DNA of 64,000 bases, taken from NCBI GenBank assembly GCA_038502055.1, contig JAXRKN010000014.1, forward strand, positions 124,001 through 188,000. The letters run 5' to 3'. Numbering within the stretch: the stretch's first letter is position 1; each line of letters opens with the position of its first letter. The notes under the pieces were generated by a model. That model was not told the origin of the DNA. It made no database searches and was given only the letters and a program-made list of their open reading frames with translations. Position numbers and translations under genes: made by a program. This document shows, piece by piece, positions 42,101-52,122 of the stretch. Source of the DNA: Tanytarsus gracilentus. Taxonomy: Eukaryota > Arthropoda > Insecta > Diptera > Chironomidae.

Positions 42101-43769
42101 AATTTACAAAAGTGAGATGAAAATTTTAGAAGACGAAAATTTTACATCAAGTGAAGAAAATAATTCTGAAAATGTTTCCGAAAATGAAATTGAAGATGAC
42201 GCGATTGCTAAAGAATCTAAAAGTCAGATGGAAAAATTTGTAGCAAAATTTGGGGATCGAAGAAAAGTTAATAAAACTTTAAACGATTCAAAATTTATAA
42301 AATTGAAAAAAGGTTTGAAAAAACATTCAATTATTTATGAAAATCAGACTCAACAATCTTCGGCTTTCAACGACAATTTATCGACAACTTTATTAAATGA
42401 TTTCAACGACAATTTATCGACAACCTATTCAAATGACCTAAACGACAATTTATCGACAACTTTCCCAAATGACTCAAACTACAATTTATCGACAACTTTC
42501 CCAAACGATTTAAGTTCATCATTAGATTTTGAGTTTATCGAAACTTCAACTTTTGACTTTCAAACATCACAAAATTCTACAATTAAAATCCAGGAATCCT
42601 TTGAACGAATCACGAAAAAACCTAATACTGAAATTTTTATCTTAAGTTCAAAACCAGGAAGTGGAAAAAGTTTAGCGATGAAGGAAATAGCTTTGAACAT
42701 TAAAAAAGTTGTATCGTCCAAATGGGTAATTTTTATTGACCTTGAAAACTTTGTGGATTTAGATGAAGAACGTTTAAAATTTGAAAAATCAAACTTGGAT
42801 GTTAAAAATGATAGTTCAAAAGTTCAAAGTTCAAATTTAGAGCTAAAAGTTGATTCAGCTTTAAAATTAAATCAAAGTTCAAAAGTTTCTAAAAATTTGA
42901 AACACGATGAAATTTTTTCAATCTTAACTCAACGCGAAAATGAAGTTAGCGTAAAGTTTCTCACTAAATTCCTGGAAAATCCACAGAAAATTGTCATTTT
43001 ATTTGATAGTTTTGACAAAGCTGAAAATCCTGAAAAAGTTTTAAATTTTATTGAGAAATGTCAAAAGTTTACTTCGCAAATTTGGATTTCAACTCGGCCA
43101 CATCGAGAAAATTTGTTGACTAAAAAATTCAAGAGCTCAAAAGTGATCAAAATTTCACCGCTGAATCATAAAAGTCGCGAAAGTTTTCTCGAATATTTTT
43201 CACATCTCGATGAAGTTGAAGAAAAAAAATTGATGAAAGTTGTGGAAGAAATTGAAGTCGATGAAATTCAATTGTTGAACGAAATTGTCGAAAGTTGGAG
43301 CGAAAATTTTTATGAAATGTTTAGCAAAATTTTGAGACAACGCTATGCGAAGGTAAAAGTTAAAAATTTTGATGATTTTGAGGAAAATTTGAGCTTCAAG
43401 TTGAAACTTCACAAAGAACACCAAAAAATCGCATTGAAATTTCTTGATTTTAAACAAATTTCGAGTTTAAAAATTATGGAAGAAAATTTCAACCTCAAAA
43501 GTGAAGAAATTTTAAACTTTGGAATTGTTCAGAAAAACAAAAGTTTCACTGAAATTTTCCGACAATTTTACGTCGCTCAATTTTTGATTGAAAGTTTAAC
43601 GAAAAATGAAACCGAAAAAATTGTCGCTAAATTGTTGATTGAAATTTTAGAGCGGAAAAATGAGAAAAGTTTCAAAATGACAGTTAAGTTTTTAAAAGAT
43701 TATGTAAAATTGCATGAAGATGAAAGCAAAATTGTAAAAATTCAAGAAATATTAATAAAGAATAAATAA
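39185..43769 (+). CDS. Gene A: ankyrin-like, HExxH protease-like, NACHT-like protein with signal peptide
   Basis: Exons 39185-39211, 39263-40643 and 40924-43769 join in phase to 1417 residues. The N-terminus MKFNWKFFWLIFFLIKLTES is a signal peptide or anchor, followed by several N-glycosylation sequons. Residues about 130-400 are ankyrin-like helical pairs (FHDNIRSGKVEAVREFLNSH). A zinc-protease-like domain follows with GTIAHEFMHF (HExxH at 507-511) and a candidate third ligand Glu 572 in HLELIARVP. A linker holds four 12-residue repeats. The NTPase part has Walker A SKPGSGKS (Lys 1051), Walker B VILFDSFD (1160-1167) and sensor IWISTRPH. It is paralogous with gene B downstream. Proteolytic and ATPase activities are inferred from motifs only; the Walker B neighbourhood is degenerate (DSFDKAE). 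The natural role is unknown. Confidence 0.8.
42363..42512 (+). repeat. 36-bp in-frame tandem repeat in gene A
   Basis: About four copies of a 36-bp unit encode a 12-residue motif with core NDNLSTT-x2-ND. It lies in the acidic linker between the protease-like and NACHT-like parts. The unit length preserves frame. Confidence 0.85.
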
Positions 43770-44684
43770 AAAATATTTTTTAAAATAAACGTTAAAAATT
43801 ATAATTTAAATTTATTTTTAGTTTCTCAGCCTTGAACTTGAAAAAATCCGCAAGCATATTTTCACTTTGTATGTGTTTAAAACATCATGAGTCATGACTA
43901 AGTCGAGCTTTTAGGAACACATTCTCAAAAATGATGAAATGATCACGCATGTATCGCCGAATATTTTTCGACTTCTTCGCGGGTGTGGTCCAATATTACT
44001 TTCATTTCTAGTTTGGTTTTGTGCGAAAAAAGATGTAAAAAGTATTTTGTGTGAAAATATTAAAATAAAATTAATTGAAGAAATAAATTTTATAAATTAA
44101 TCAGAGAAAAAGTAATTATTTAGTTTATTAGTTAAAAATAAATAATTCAAAATTAAAAATATAAATAATTAAAATAGTGAAAAAACAAAAAAAAATGACA
44201 AATTTTTTATATATTTGATTAAAAAATATTTTTAAGTGTTAAAACGATAAAATTCATCAAAATTAAATAAAAAAACAAAAAAAATTAATTTCATCATCGA
44301 AAGAAATTTTGTTTGGCGTACGTGCGATATAAACTGTTTATGATGTCATCTTGTCCGAAAATGAGAGCGAGAGAGTAGAAGAACAAGAACAATAGAAAGA
44401 GAAAAAACGAGTGAGTATAAAAAATTTAAATATGTGAGAGAATTTAATCAAAAAATTTTAACATTTTTAAAATTCAAAAGTCAAAATAATTCAAATTTTA
44501 GTTTAAAAATAAAAATACGATTTTTTAAAAATATAAAACTTTTTGAAAATAAAAATTGAAAATTTAATTTAAAAATTTAAAATTCAATAAAAAGTGATCG
44601 AATGTCGCACAAAATAATTTAAATTTTATTTTTAACTAGGAATTTAACGTCACTGAAAACTTCAAAAATAATTTAATTCATAAA
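43770..44684. other. Intergenic, probable 5' UTR exon of gene B
   Basis: It contains a possible non-coding first exon ending near 44412 in a good donor (GAGTGAGTAT). A matching acceptor TTTTTAACTAG lies just before 44641, followed by 44 bp of leader to the ATG of gene B. Otherwise A/T-rich. Confidence 0.45.
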
Positions 44685-47600
44685 ATGACAGACACAAATC
44701 CAGGACCAGCTGTTGGAGAGTTCCGTGAGACACAAACTGTGAAAATTCTTGATTTAAAAATTAGTGATAAGAAAATTTTAAAATTAAATACTGAAAATTG
44801 TGAAATTTTCGATGACCTAATTCAGATTCTTTACGTTAAGGAATGTAAAAATTTTCAAGTGCTTAAAACTTTTACGTTTGAAAAATTTCCAAATATTTTT
44901 TTGGTCGTTGTTGAAGTAAAAAATAATTTAGATCCGATTTTTTGGAAAATAATTAATGAAAAATTTTCGCAGAATCGAGGAATTTTTGTTCAAAAATTTT
45001 CAACGTCAACAAAATCCTCAAAGTTTTACCAAAAACTTAAAGTTGATGAAAATTTCACTTCCATAAAATTAAATAAAAAATTTATTGCAAAATTTAAAAA
45101 AACCAAAATTAATTTTGAGACGCATGAAAATTTTTTCAAAGCAATTAACAAGCAAAAAATTCCATTAATTGATTTAAATTTTAATAAAGTCCTCAAACTT
45201 TTAAAACTTTCAGTTGAAAGTGAAAAATTTGAACCACTTAAAAAAGCTTTAAATGATAAAAATTTAATTCTAGTTCGACTTTTAAGTCTTTTTGTGCCTG
45301 AAATCACAAATGAAATTATCGAAAAAGCAATCGAGAGTAAAAACTTAAGAATTATTGAAGCAATTTTAAAAAGTTTCAATGCCACCGAAATTTTAATTAA
45401 TAATTCAAGAATTGACGAAACTTTAAGTTTAATTGCGGCTGAAAATGATGAAAATATTTTGAAAATTTTTCTTAAAAGTCCTCAAAATTTTTTATTTTGG
45501 AAAAAATTGAGAAAAATTTCACACGAAAATAATTTTTTTAATTTTTCTTACAAACTTCAAAAAAATGAAGAATTTTTTTTGGATTTTCTTTACGACGAAG
45601 AAGAAAAGTTTAAAAATTCACAAAACCCAAAAAGTTTTCCAAACGCCTTAAAAGATTTTCATGAAAATATAGAATCTGGAAATTTAGAAAAAGTTCGTGA
45701 ATTTGTTGAGAAATTTCCAGATTTTAAATTTTGCAGCGATGAAAATCAAATTTGTGCACTCGAAAAAGCGATCGACGCTGAAAAGTTTGAAATTTATTCA
45801 TTTTTACTTTCAGAAAGTTTTTTGGCGTCAAATGTAAATAATTTAGATGAAAAAATTTCAGATTTAAGAAGAAACGACAAAAATCTAATTCGCGATTTTA
45901 ACGAGAAATTTTCAAAATCAAATCCCGAAAATTACATAAAAATTTTATGCACAAAATGTGACATAAGTTCATGTTCGGGTTTAATTTCTCACACGAAAAT
46001 TGAAAAAATGATTAAAGATTTGAGTAAAGATGAAGATCTAAAGCCAATATTAGAGTTCACAGCCGAAAGTGACGTGAAAATTGTTTTTGACTTTAAAACT
46101 GAAAGTGTGAAAACTTTAGATCCAAATTATGACGAGTACACGATGGGTTTGGCATTTTTTAATAGGAATTTACTTTATGTCGGTCGAGATGTGAATAAAG
46201 AAAGTCTTTACGGAACTTTCGTCCATGAATTGAGTCATTTTGTCTTCTTTTTACTATTTGAAAATAATTGCTTGCCATTTTGTGAGGGTGATGAAGATTT
46301 TTGGGTTCAAATTGTTGAAAATGAAGAGAGAAAATTTTATGAAAATCCAGATAATGTTGAACCTATAGTTCGGTGGGTTTTTGAGTGTTATGAAAGTGAT
46401 TATCTACATAGTGTTGAACTTGCAGTGCGAGTCAATCACATGCTTGCTCAATACTCAACTGAACCTCAAAAAATTGAAGAACTTAAGAAAAATTATTCAG
46501 AACTTTTCGAGTTTAACGAAAATATAACTCGAAATTTTATTAAAATCCCGCACGCCTTCAAAGTAATTAAGCTCAACAATTATTTCGGACTAATTGAAGA
46601 AAGTAAAAAGTCAAAATTGCAAATTTCAAAAGTGAGCGAATTAAAAATTTTAAATTTAGCTGGAAAAATAATAATTTTAACTTCAAAAAATCTTCAATTA
46701 ATTTTCTCGCAAATTGTTCGGGAAATTTTATTAAATTCTCGAAATTGCGTTGAGCTAAAATTGAAAAATATTTTCTTAAAATCTGAAAATATTAAAAATG
46801 AAGATTTTAAATTTTTATGCGAAAAATCTTCGGTTGAAAGAATTTTTGTTGAGGTGAAGAAAGATTGCAAAAATTTAACGGAATTTTTGAATTTAAAATG
46901 CAAACAAAAACTTTTTTTAGTCTGCGAAGAAGAAATTTCTCAAAATTTTGGTGAAAAAAATTTACCAATTTCAAATTTTGAATATCAATGGAAAAGTTTG
47001 AGTGAAAAATCGCAAAAAAATATTCTCAAAAGTGAAATTAAATTTCAAAATATTTCTCTCAAACTTTCAAACTTTTTCAAAATTTCAGATGAAATTTCTC
47101 AAGAAATATTCGAGATTTTATGCAAAAACGAAGAAATTAAAATTAATTGCAGTTTATTAAAATTTAATTTCGAGCTTTTTATTCCTCGAAAAATTTTAAA
47201 AAAGACAAAAATTTTAAATGCAGAAAAATCTCAAAAGTTGAAGGTTAAATTTGAGTTTGTGGAATTTTTCCTCGAGAATTTTCTCGCGAGTGTGTTAAAA
47301 GAGTTAATTGTGTTACTTTCTGACATGGCGGGAAGCGGTAAGACAACTTTCCTCAAGAAAGTTCACGAAATTTTCATTCAAAAATTTCCCAATCATTGGA
47401 TAATTTTTATAAGTCTTAAAGATCACGTTGACGAACTATCCAAAAATGTCGGTGAAAGTTTTTTAGAATTTATTATTAAAGTTCTCAATCTCAATCCACT
47501 CGAGGCTGAAATTTTCACACAAAAATTCGCAAAAGGTGAAGTGAAAATTCTTTTCGATGCTTTCGATGAAATTTCACCAAAGTGCAAAGAAGAAACTTTA

Positions 47601-49013
47601 AAACTTTTCAAACTCTTCGAAGCGCAAGATAAAAATCAAATTTGGATCACGACTCGAACGCACTTGGAGCATGACCTCGAAAGTGAACTCGAAATTTTCG
47701 CTCACAGACTCAAAATTTTAGACGAAAGTGAACAAATTGAATTTCTAAAAGTTGTCTGGAAAAATTCAAACGACGATGAAAGCTTAACTGAAAAATGTGC
47801 GGAAAAATTGGTTCGTAAAATTTCGCAAATGATTTCAACGAATCCGAGCGTCATTGGACTTCCTTTAATTGTCGAAGGACTCGCGAATTATTTTAGAACC
47901 GAAATCAATTCGGAATTTGATGAAAAAATTAAAAATCTCAGCATTTCGATGGTTTACGCGAAAATTATTATCGAAGCGAGTTTTAAAATTTTAAATTCTA
48001 AATTTCCCGAAAAAGTTGAAGAAAATCAAAATAAATCGGAAAGTATTTTGAAAGTTCATCAATTTTTGGCGGTTGTTCATTTTTTTGGTGAAGAATTTGC
48101 TGAAAATTTGCGATTAAATTTTGACGGTGACGAATGGAAGTTGGAGGAAATTTCACGTGGCGGAATTGTGAGCTACGACAAGGATGAAAAAGTGAAATTC
48201 AATCACGAAACTTACGCGGAATATTTAATTTCGTTATTTTTATTTAACATCCTAAAAAATATCAAAAAAATTTCAAGTTACGAGAAAAAGTTTTTGAAAA
48301 AAATTTTAACGGAAGAAAAATTTCAAATTACTCGAATTTTTCTAAATGAAATGCTTGAAAATTTTAAAATTTCCTCTAGAATTTTTTTTGACATTGAGGA
48401 AAATGACATTTTAAGGTTTTCAGCCAAAGAAGGACTTTTCAACATTTTCAACTTTATTTTATTCGAAATAAAAAATCGCGATTTAATTTTGTATAAAAAA
48501 ATTTTAGAAACCGAAGAAAAAGAAACGCAGAAAACAATTTTAATGGAAATTTTGCCAAAAATCAAGAGCGAAATTAAATTTTTATCGTTTCTGCAAGAAA
48601 TTTTCGATCTTTATGGTGATGATAAATTTTTACATCGAACTGATGCTGATGGCAACACACTTTTACACCACATGACGGCTGAAAGTGTCAAAAGTGAGAT
48701 TTTTGAGATTTTTCTAACAAAAATTGAAGACAAAAAAATTTTCTTGCTTCAAAATAAAAGTTTGAAAAGTTCGGAAAAGTTAGCGAAAAATATTCGAGAA
48801 ATAATTTCAACCGAGCAAGGTGAAAAATTATCGCTTAAAATGAAAGCCGCAAAATATCTCGAGTGTTCATCTTTCACACAAAAAAATTTAAAGAACGTTT
48901 TCGACGAAGCAATTTTGACAGCGATTAATGAATCAAAAAGCAAAAAATGCGCGAGATTTTGTAGAAAAAAAATATTAAATATTTCTAATTTTATCGAAAA
49001 GAATTTAAAATAA
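44685..49013 (+). CDS. Gene B: ankyrin-like, HExxH protease-like, NACHT NTPase
   Basis: A single long exon of 1442 residues. There is no signal peptide; the protein starts MTDTNPGPAVGEF. Residues about 165-400 are ankyrin-like helices (IIEKAIESKNLRIIEAILKS; HENIESGNLEKVREFVEKF). The metalloprotease-like core is GTFVHELSHF with HExxH at 514-518 and a candidate third ligand Glu 578 in HSVELAVRV. Its 60-residue spacing nearly equals that in gene A. The NACHT domain is well preserved: Walker A MAGSGKTTFL (Lys 886), Walker B KILFDAFDEI (954-963), sensor QIWITTRTH (985-993). The helical region after it ends with NHETYAEYLISLFLFNIL, like NLR winged-helix parts. The C-terminus has an ankyrin-like DADGNTLLHHMTAES. 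It probably acts in the cytosol as a STAND-type switch; ligand and protease substrate are unknown. Confidence 0.85.
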   Translation: MTDTNPGPAVGEFRETQTVKILDLKISDKKILKLNTENCEIFDDLIQILYVKECKNFQVLKTFTFEKFPNIFLVVVEVKNNLDPIFWKIINEKFSQNRGIFVQKFSTSTKSSKFYQKLKVDENFTSIKLNKKFIAKFKKTKINFETHENFFKAINKQKIPLIDLNFNKVLKLLKLSVESEKFEPLKKALNDKNLILVRLLSLFVPEITNEIIEKAIESKNLRIIEAILKSFNATEILINNSRIDETLSLIAAENDENILKIFLKSPQNFLFWKKLRKISHENNFFNFSYKLQKNEEFFLDFLYDEEEKFKNSQNPKSFPNALKDFHENIESGNLEKVREFVEKFPDFKFCSDENQICALEKAIDAEKFEIYSFLLSESFLASNVNNLDEKISDLRRNDKNLIRDFNEKFSKSNPENYIKILCTKCDISSCSGLISHTKIEKMIKDLSKDEDLKPILEFTAESDVKIVFDFKTESVKTLDPNYDEYTMGLAFFNRNLLYVGRDVNKESLYGTFVHELSHFVFFLLFENNCLPFCEGDEDFWVQIVENEERKFYENPDNVEPIVRWVFECYESDYLHSVELAVRVNHMLAQYSTEPQKIEELKKNYSELFEFNENITRNFIKIPHAFKVIKLNNYFGLIEESKKSKLQISKVSELKILNLAGKIIILTSKNLQLIFSQIVREILLNSRNCVELKLKNIFLKSENIKNEDFKFLCEKSSVERIFVEVKKDCKNLTEFLNLKCKQKLFLVCEEEISQNFGEKNLPISNFEYQWKSLSEKSQKNILKSEIKFQNISLKLSNFFKISDEISQEIFEILCKNEEIKINCSLLKFNFELFIPRKILKKTKILNAEKSQKLKVKFEFVEFFLENFLASVLKELIVLLSDMAGSGKTTFLKKVHEIFIQKFPNHWIIFISLKDHVDELSKNVGESFLEFIIKVLNLNPLEAEIFTQKFAKGEVKILFDAFDEISPKCKEETLKLFKLFEAQDKNQIWITTRTHLEHDLESELEIFAHRLKILDESEQIEFLKVVWKNSNDDESLTEKCAEKLVRKISQMISTNPSVIGLPLIVEGLANYFRTEINSEFDEKIKNLSISMVYAKIIIEASFKILNSKFPEKVEENQNKSESILKVHQFLAVVHFFGEEFAENLRLNFDGDEWKLEEISRGGIVSYDKDEKVKFNHETYAEYLISLFLFNILKNIKKISSYEKKFLKKILTEEKFQITRIFLNEMLENFKISSRIFFDIEENDILRFSAKEGLFNIFNFILFEIKNRDLILYKKILETEEKETQKTILMEILPKIKSEIKFLSFLQEIFDLYGDDKFLHRTDADGNTLLHHMTAESVKSEIFEIFLTKIEDKKIFLLQNKSLKSSEKLAKNIREIISTEQGEKLSLKMKAAKYLECSSFTQKNLKNVFDEAILTAINESKSKKCARFCRKKILNISNFIEKNLK

Positions 49014-49106
49014 ATTTTAATGATTAAAAAAGTCCGTTAAAATTCAAACAATTTTCAGCCCTTTCAGAAAAGATTAAAAATTTTTATCAACAATTATTTT
49101 TTTTGT

Positions 49107-50304
49107 AAGTGCTCTCACACTTAAAAATGTCATCTTTTTGGACTCTAAGGGAGCATGTGAGTCACTTAACTAATTATTTTTTTAATTTCTAAATTCTAAT
49201 TAATGCTCAATGAAGACAATTAGATGAAAAAATTAGACAATTTTAATTTATTTTACTCGATCGATTTTTATTTTTTTATAAGTGCTCTCACACTTAAAAA
49301 TGTCATCTTTTTGGACTCTAAGGGAGCATGTGAGTCACTTAACTAATTATTTTTTTAATTTCTAAATTCTAATTAATGCTCAATGAAGACAATTAGATGA
49401 AAAAATTAGACAATTTTAATTTATTTTACTCGATCGATTTTTATTTTTTTATAAGTGCTCTCACACTTAAAAATTTCATCTTTTTGGACTCTAAGGGAGC
49501 ATGTGAGTCACTTAACTAATTATTTTTTTAATTTCTAAATTCTAATTAATGCTCAATGAAGACAATTAGATGAAAAAATTAGACAATTTTAATTTATTTT
49601 ACTCGATCGATTTTTATTTTTTTATAAGTGCTCTCACACTTAAAAATGTCATCTTTTTGGACTCTAAGGGAGCATGTGAGTCACTTAACTAATTATTTTT
49701 TTAATTTCTAAATTCTAATTAATGCTCAATGAAGACAATTAGATGAAAAAATTAGACAATTTTAATTTATTTTACTCGATCGATTTTTATTTTTTTATAA
49801 GTGCTCTCACACTTAAAAATGTCATCTTTTTGGACTCTAAGGGAGCATGTGAGTCACTTAACTAATTATTTTTTTAATTTCTAAATTCTAATTAATGCTC
49901 AATGAAGACAATTAGATGAAAAAATTAGACAATTTTAATTTATTTTACTCGATCGATTTTTATTTTTTTATAAGTGCTCTCACACTTAAAAATGTCATCT
50001 TTTTGGACTCTAAGGGAGCATGTGAGTCACTTAACTAATTATTTTTTTAATTTCTAAATTCTAATTAATGCTCAATGAAGACAATTAGATGAAAAAATTA
50101 GACAATTTTAATTTATTTTACTCGATCGATTTTTATTTTTTTATAAGTGCTCTCACACTTAAAAATTTCATCTTTTTGGACTCTAAGGGAGCATGTGAGT
50201 CACTTAACTAATTATTTTTTTAATTTCTAAATTCTAATTAATGCTCAATGAAGACAATTAGATGAAAAAATTAGACAATTTTAATTTATTTTACTCGATC
50301 GATT
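49107..50304. repeat. 173-bp satellite, seven copies
   Basis: Copies start at 49107, 49280, 49453, 49626, 49799, 49972 and 50145 with AAGTGCTCTCACACTT and are nearly identical. Copies 3 and 7 share the same base change (AAATTTCATC instead of AAATGTCATC), pointing to duplication of a four-copy block. The satellite lies between gene B and gene C and has no coding frame. Confidence 0.93.
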
Positions 50305-50370
50305 GGAAAGATTTCATAACCTCAACTTCATCGCTCCGACGCAAACTTAACCTTGAAATTGATTTCTCTC

Positions 50371-52122
50371 ATGAACAAGAACTTGAAAGACAACACTAGA
50401 GCCATGATTGGGATGAAAGATGGAGATGGTGAGAAAATTTTGCATCTCGCCGCTTTTAACGCGAAATCAAAAGAAAATTTTGAATTTTTTTGGCTCGAAA
50501 TTTCGGAATTTGTTGAAAATCAAAAAGACTTTTTAATGCAAAAGGGAAAATTTGACAGAAATGTTTTGCAAAAATCGGCGCTGAATCAAAATAATCCGGA
50601 AATTTTTTCGTTCATTTTTGAGTTGGCGGAAAATTTTTGCGAGTCTGACGAAGATTTAAAAAATTTAATTTTAGATAAAAATTCAGAAAATAATAATTTG
50701 ATAACTTTAACGGCAAGTTTTGCGAGAAAATCAAATTTAGAATTTTTATTTGAGAAAATTTTAGTAATTTTGGGTGAAAATGAGATGAAAAATATTTTAA
50801 AGTCATCAAAAGGATTTGAAGAAAGAAATTTACTGAGTGTAGTTGCAGAAAATGCAAATAAAGACGCGATTGAATTTTTGTGGAAAACTTTCGAGGAAAA
50901 TTTTAGTCGAGATGAAATTTTTGAGCTTTTAAATGAAAAAATAAGGTTTGGAAATAATTTTTTGCATCACATCGCTTTGAGTGTAAAGTCGAAAGAAATT
51001 TTCGAGTATTATTGGATGAAAGTTTGTGAATTTTTTGAAAATCAAAAAGAGCTTTTCATGCAAAAAGACGATTTTAATCAAAATATTTTAGTAAAATCAG
51101 CAAGAAGTGGTCGAGAAATTTTTAATCGTTTTTTCGAACTGGCGGAAAATTTTTGCGATAATAAAGAAGAATTAAAAAATTTAATTCTAGAAAAAAGTGT
51201 TCAAAACTCAAATTTGATAGATATGGCCGCAAGTTTTGCGCCAAAACATAATTTGGAATTTTTGATTCAAAAAATTTTAGATATTTTTGGTAAAAATGAA
51301 TTAAGAAATCTTTTAAAGTCATCGAAAGGATTCGAAGAGTTGAATTTATTGAGTTTAGCTGCAAGTTATAGTAAAAATAAAAGTTCGATTGAATTTTTGT
51401 GGAAAACTTTTGAGGAGAATTTGAGTCGAGAAGAAATTTTAGAGCTTTTAATGGAAAATGATGAAAATGGCAATAATATTTTGCATTTTGCTGCAATGAA
51501 TGCAAATTTTAAATTTATGTGGTTTAAAATTAAAAATTATTTTAAAGATGAAGAAAAGTGGAAACGTTTTTTCAGCCATAAAAACATTCGCGGAAGAAAT
51601 ATTTTGCTAGCATCAATTTTTACGGCAAATGAAGATTCATTTTTTTACATTTTTGATGAATTATTTGAGTTTAAAGATTTTATTTTCGAATGCGAAGAAA
51701 ATGGTGAAAATTTTCTTAATTTTCTCGCTCGATTTGGTTCAGTTTCGATGCTCGAGTTTGCATTTGAAAAATTAGAGGAAAAACTTTCAAATGAAGAACT
51801 TAAAAATTTCATCAGGTCAAGAAGTAAAAAATGTCAATTCAATATTTTGCATTGCGCCGCCTTTCAAACGACAAATCAAGACACGATAAAATTTCTTCTC
51901 GAACTAATTGAAAAGTTTTTGATTAAAAATGAAATTAAAGAAATGTTGAATGAAGTTGATAAAAACAGAAACTTACCTTACCATCTTGCGATTAAATCAA
52001 AAGCACCCGAGATTTGTGAGAATTACGTGAAAATTTACGAAGAGTTATTTAGCGATTCTGAATTAATTCTAATTAAAGAAAATATAAATTACTCACAAGA
52101 AAGTGAAGTTGAAACTCAATGA
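50371..52122 (+). CDS. Gene C: ankyrin-repeat protein, possible detached C-terminal part
   Basis: A single exon of 583 residues from the ATG at 50371. It has about 12 to 14 divergent ankyrin-like repeats with the DGDGEKILHLAAFN / DENGNNILHFAAMN type of signature. A roughly 200-residue internal duplication is visible: FELAENFC, LKSSKGFEE and EFLWKTFEEN each occur twice. It lacks protease and NACHT domains and any signal peptide. Its repeats resemble the C-terminal end of gene B (DADGNTLLHHMTAES). It therefore may be a separate truncated paralogue or the former C-terminus of gene B cut off by the satellite. The frame is intact over its full length, arguing against old decay. Confidence 0.7.
   Translation: MNKNLKDNTRAMIGMKDGDGEKILHLAAFNAKSKENFEFFWLEISEFVENQKDFLMQKGKFDRNVLQKSALNQNNPEIFSFIFELAENFCESDEDLKNLILDKNSENNNLITLTASFARKSNLEFLFEKILVILGENEMKNILKSSKGFEERNLLSVVAENANKDAIEFLWKTFEENFSRDEIFELLNEKIRFGNNFLHHIALSVKSKEIFEYYWMKVCEFFENQKELFMQKDDFNQNILVKSARSGREIFNRFFELAENFCDNKEELKNLILEKSVQNSNLIDMAASFAPKHNLEFLIQKILDIFGKNELRNLLKSSKGFEELNLLSLAASYSKNKSSIEFLWKTFEENLSREEILELLMENDENGNNILHFAAMNANFKFMWFKIKNYFKDEEKWKRFFSHKNIRGRNILLASIFTANEDSFFYIFDELFEFKDFIFECEENGENFLNFLARFGSVSMLEFAFEKLEEKLSNEELKNFIRSRSKKCQFNILHCAAFQTTNQDTIKFLLELIEKFLIKNEIKEMLNEVDKNRNLPYHLAIKSKAPEICENYVKIYEELFSDSELILIKENINYSQESEVETQ

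Noticed and set aside
45026..48943. Several minus-strand frames of 62-119 codons opposite gene B
   Set aside because: Shadows of the long plus-strand frame, which carries the recognised NACHT and HExxH motifs.
49107..50304. CRISPR-like regular array
   Set aside because: Units are directly adjacent with no unique spacers and the genome is an animal's; it is a satellite.
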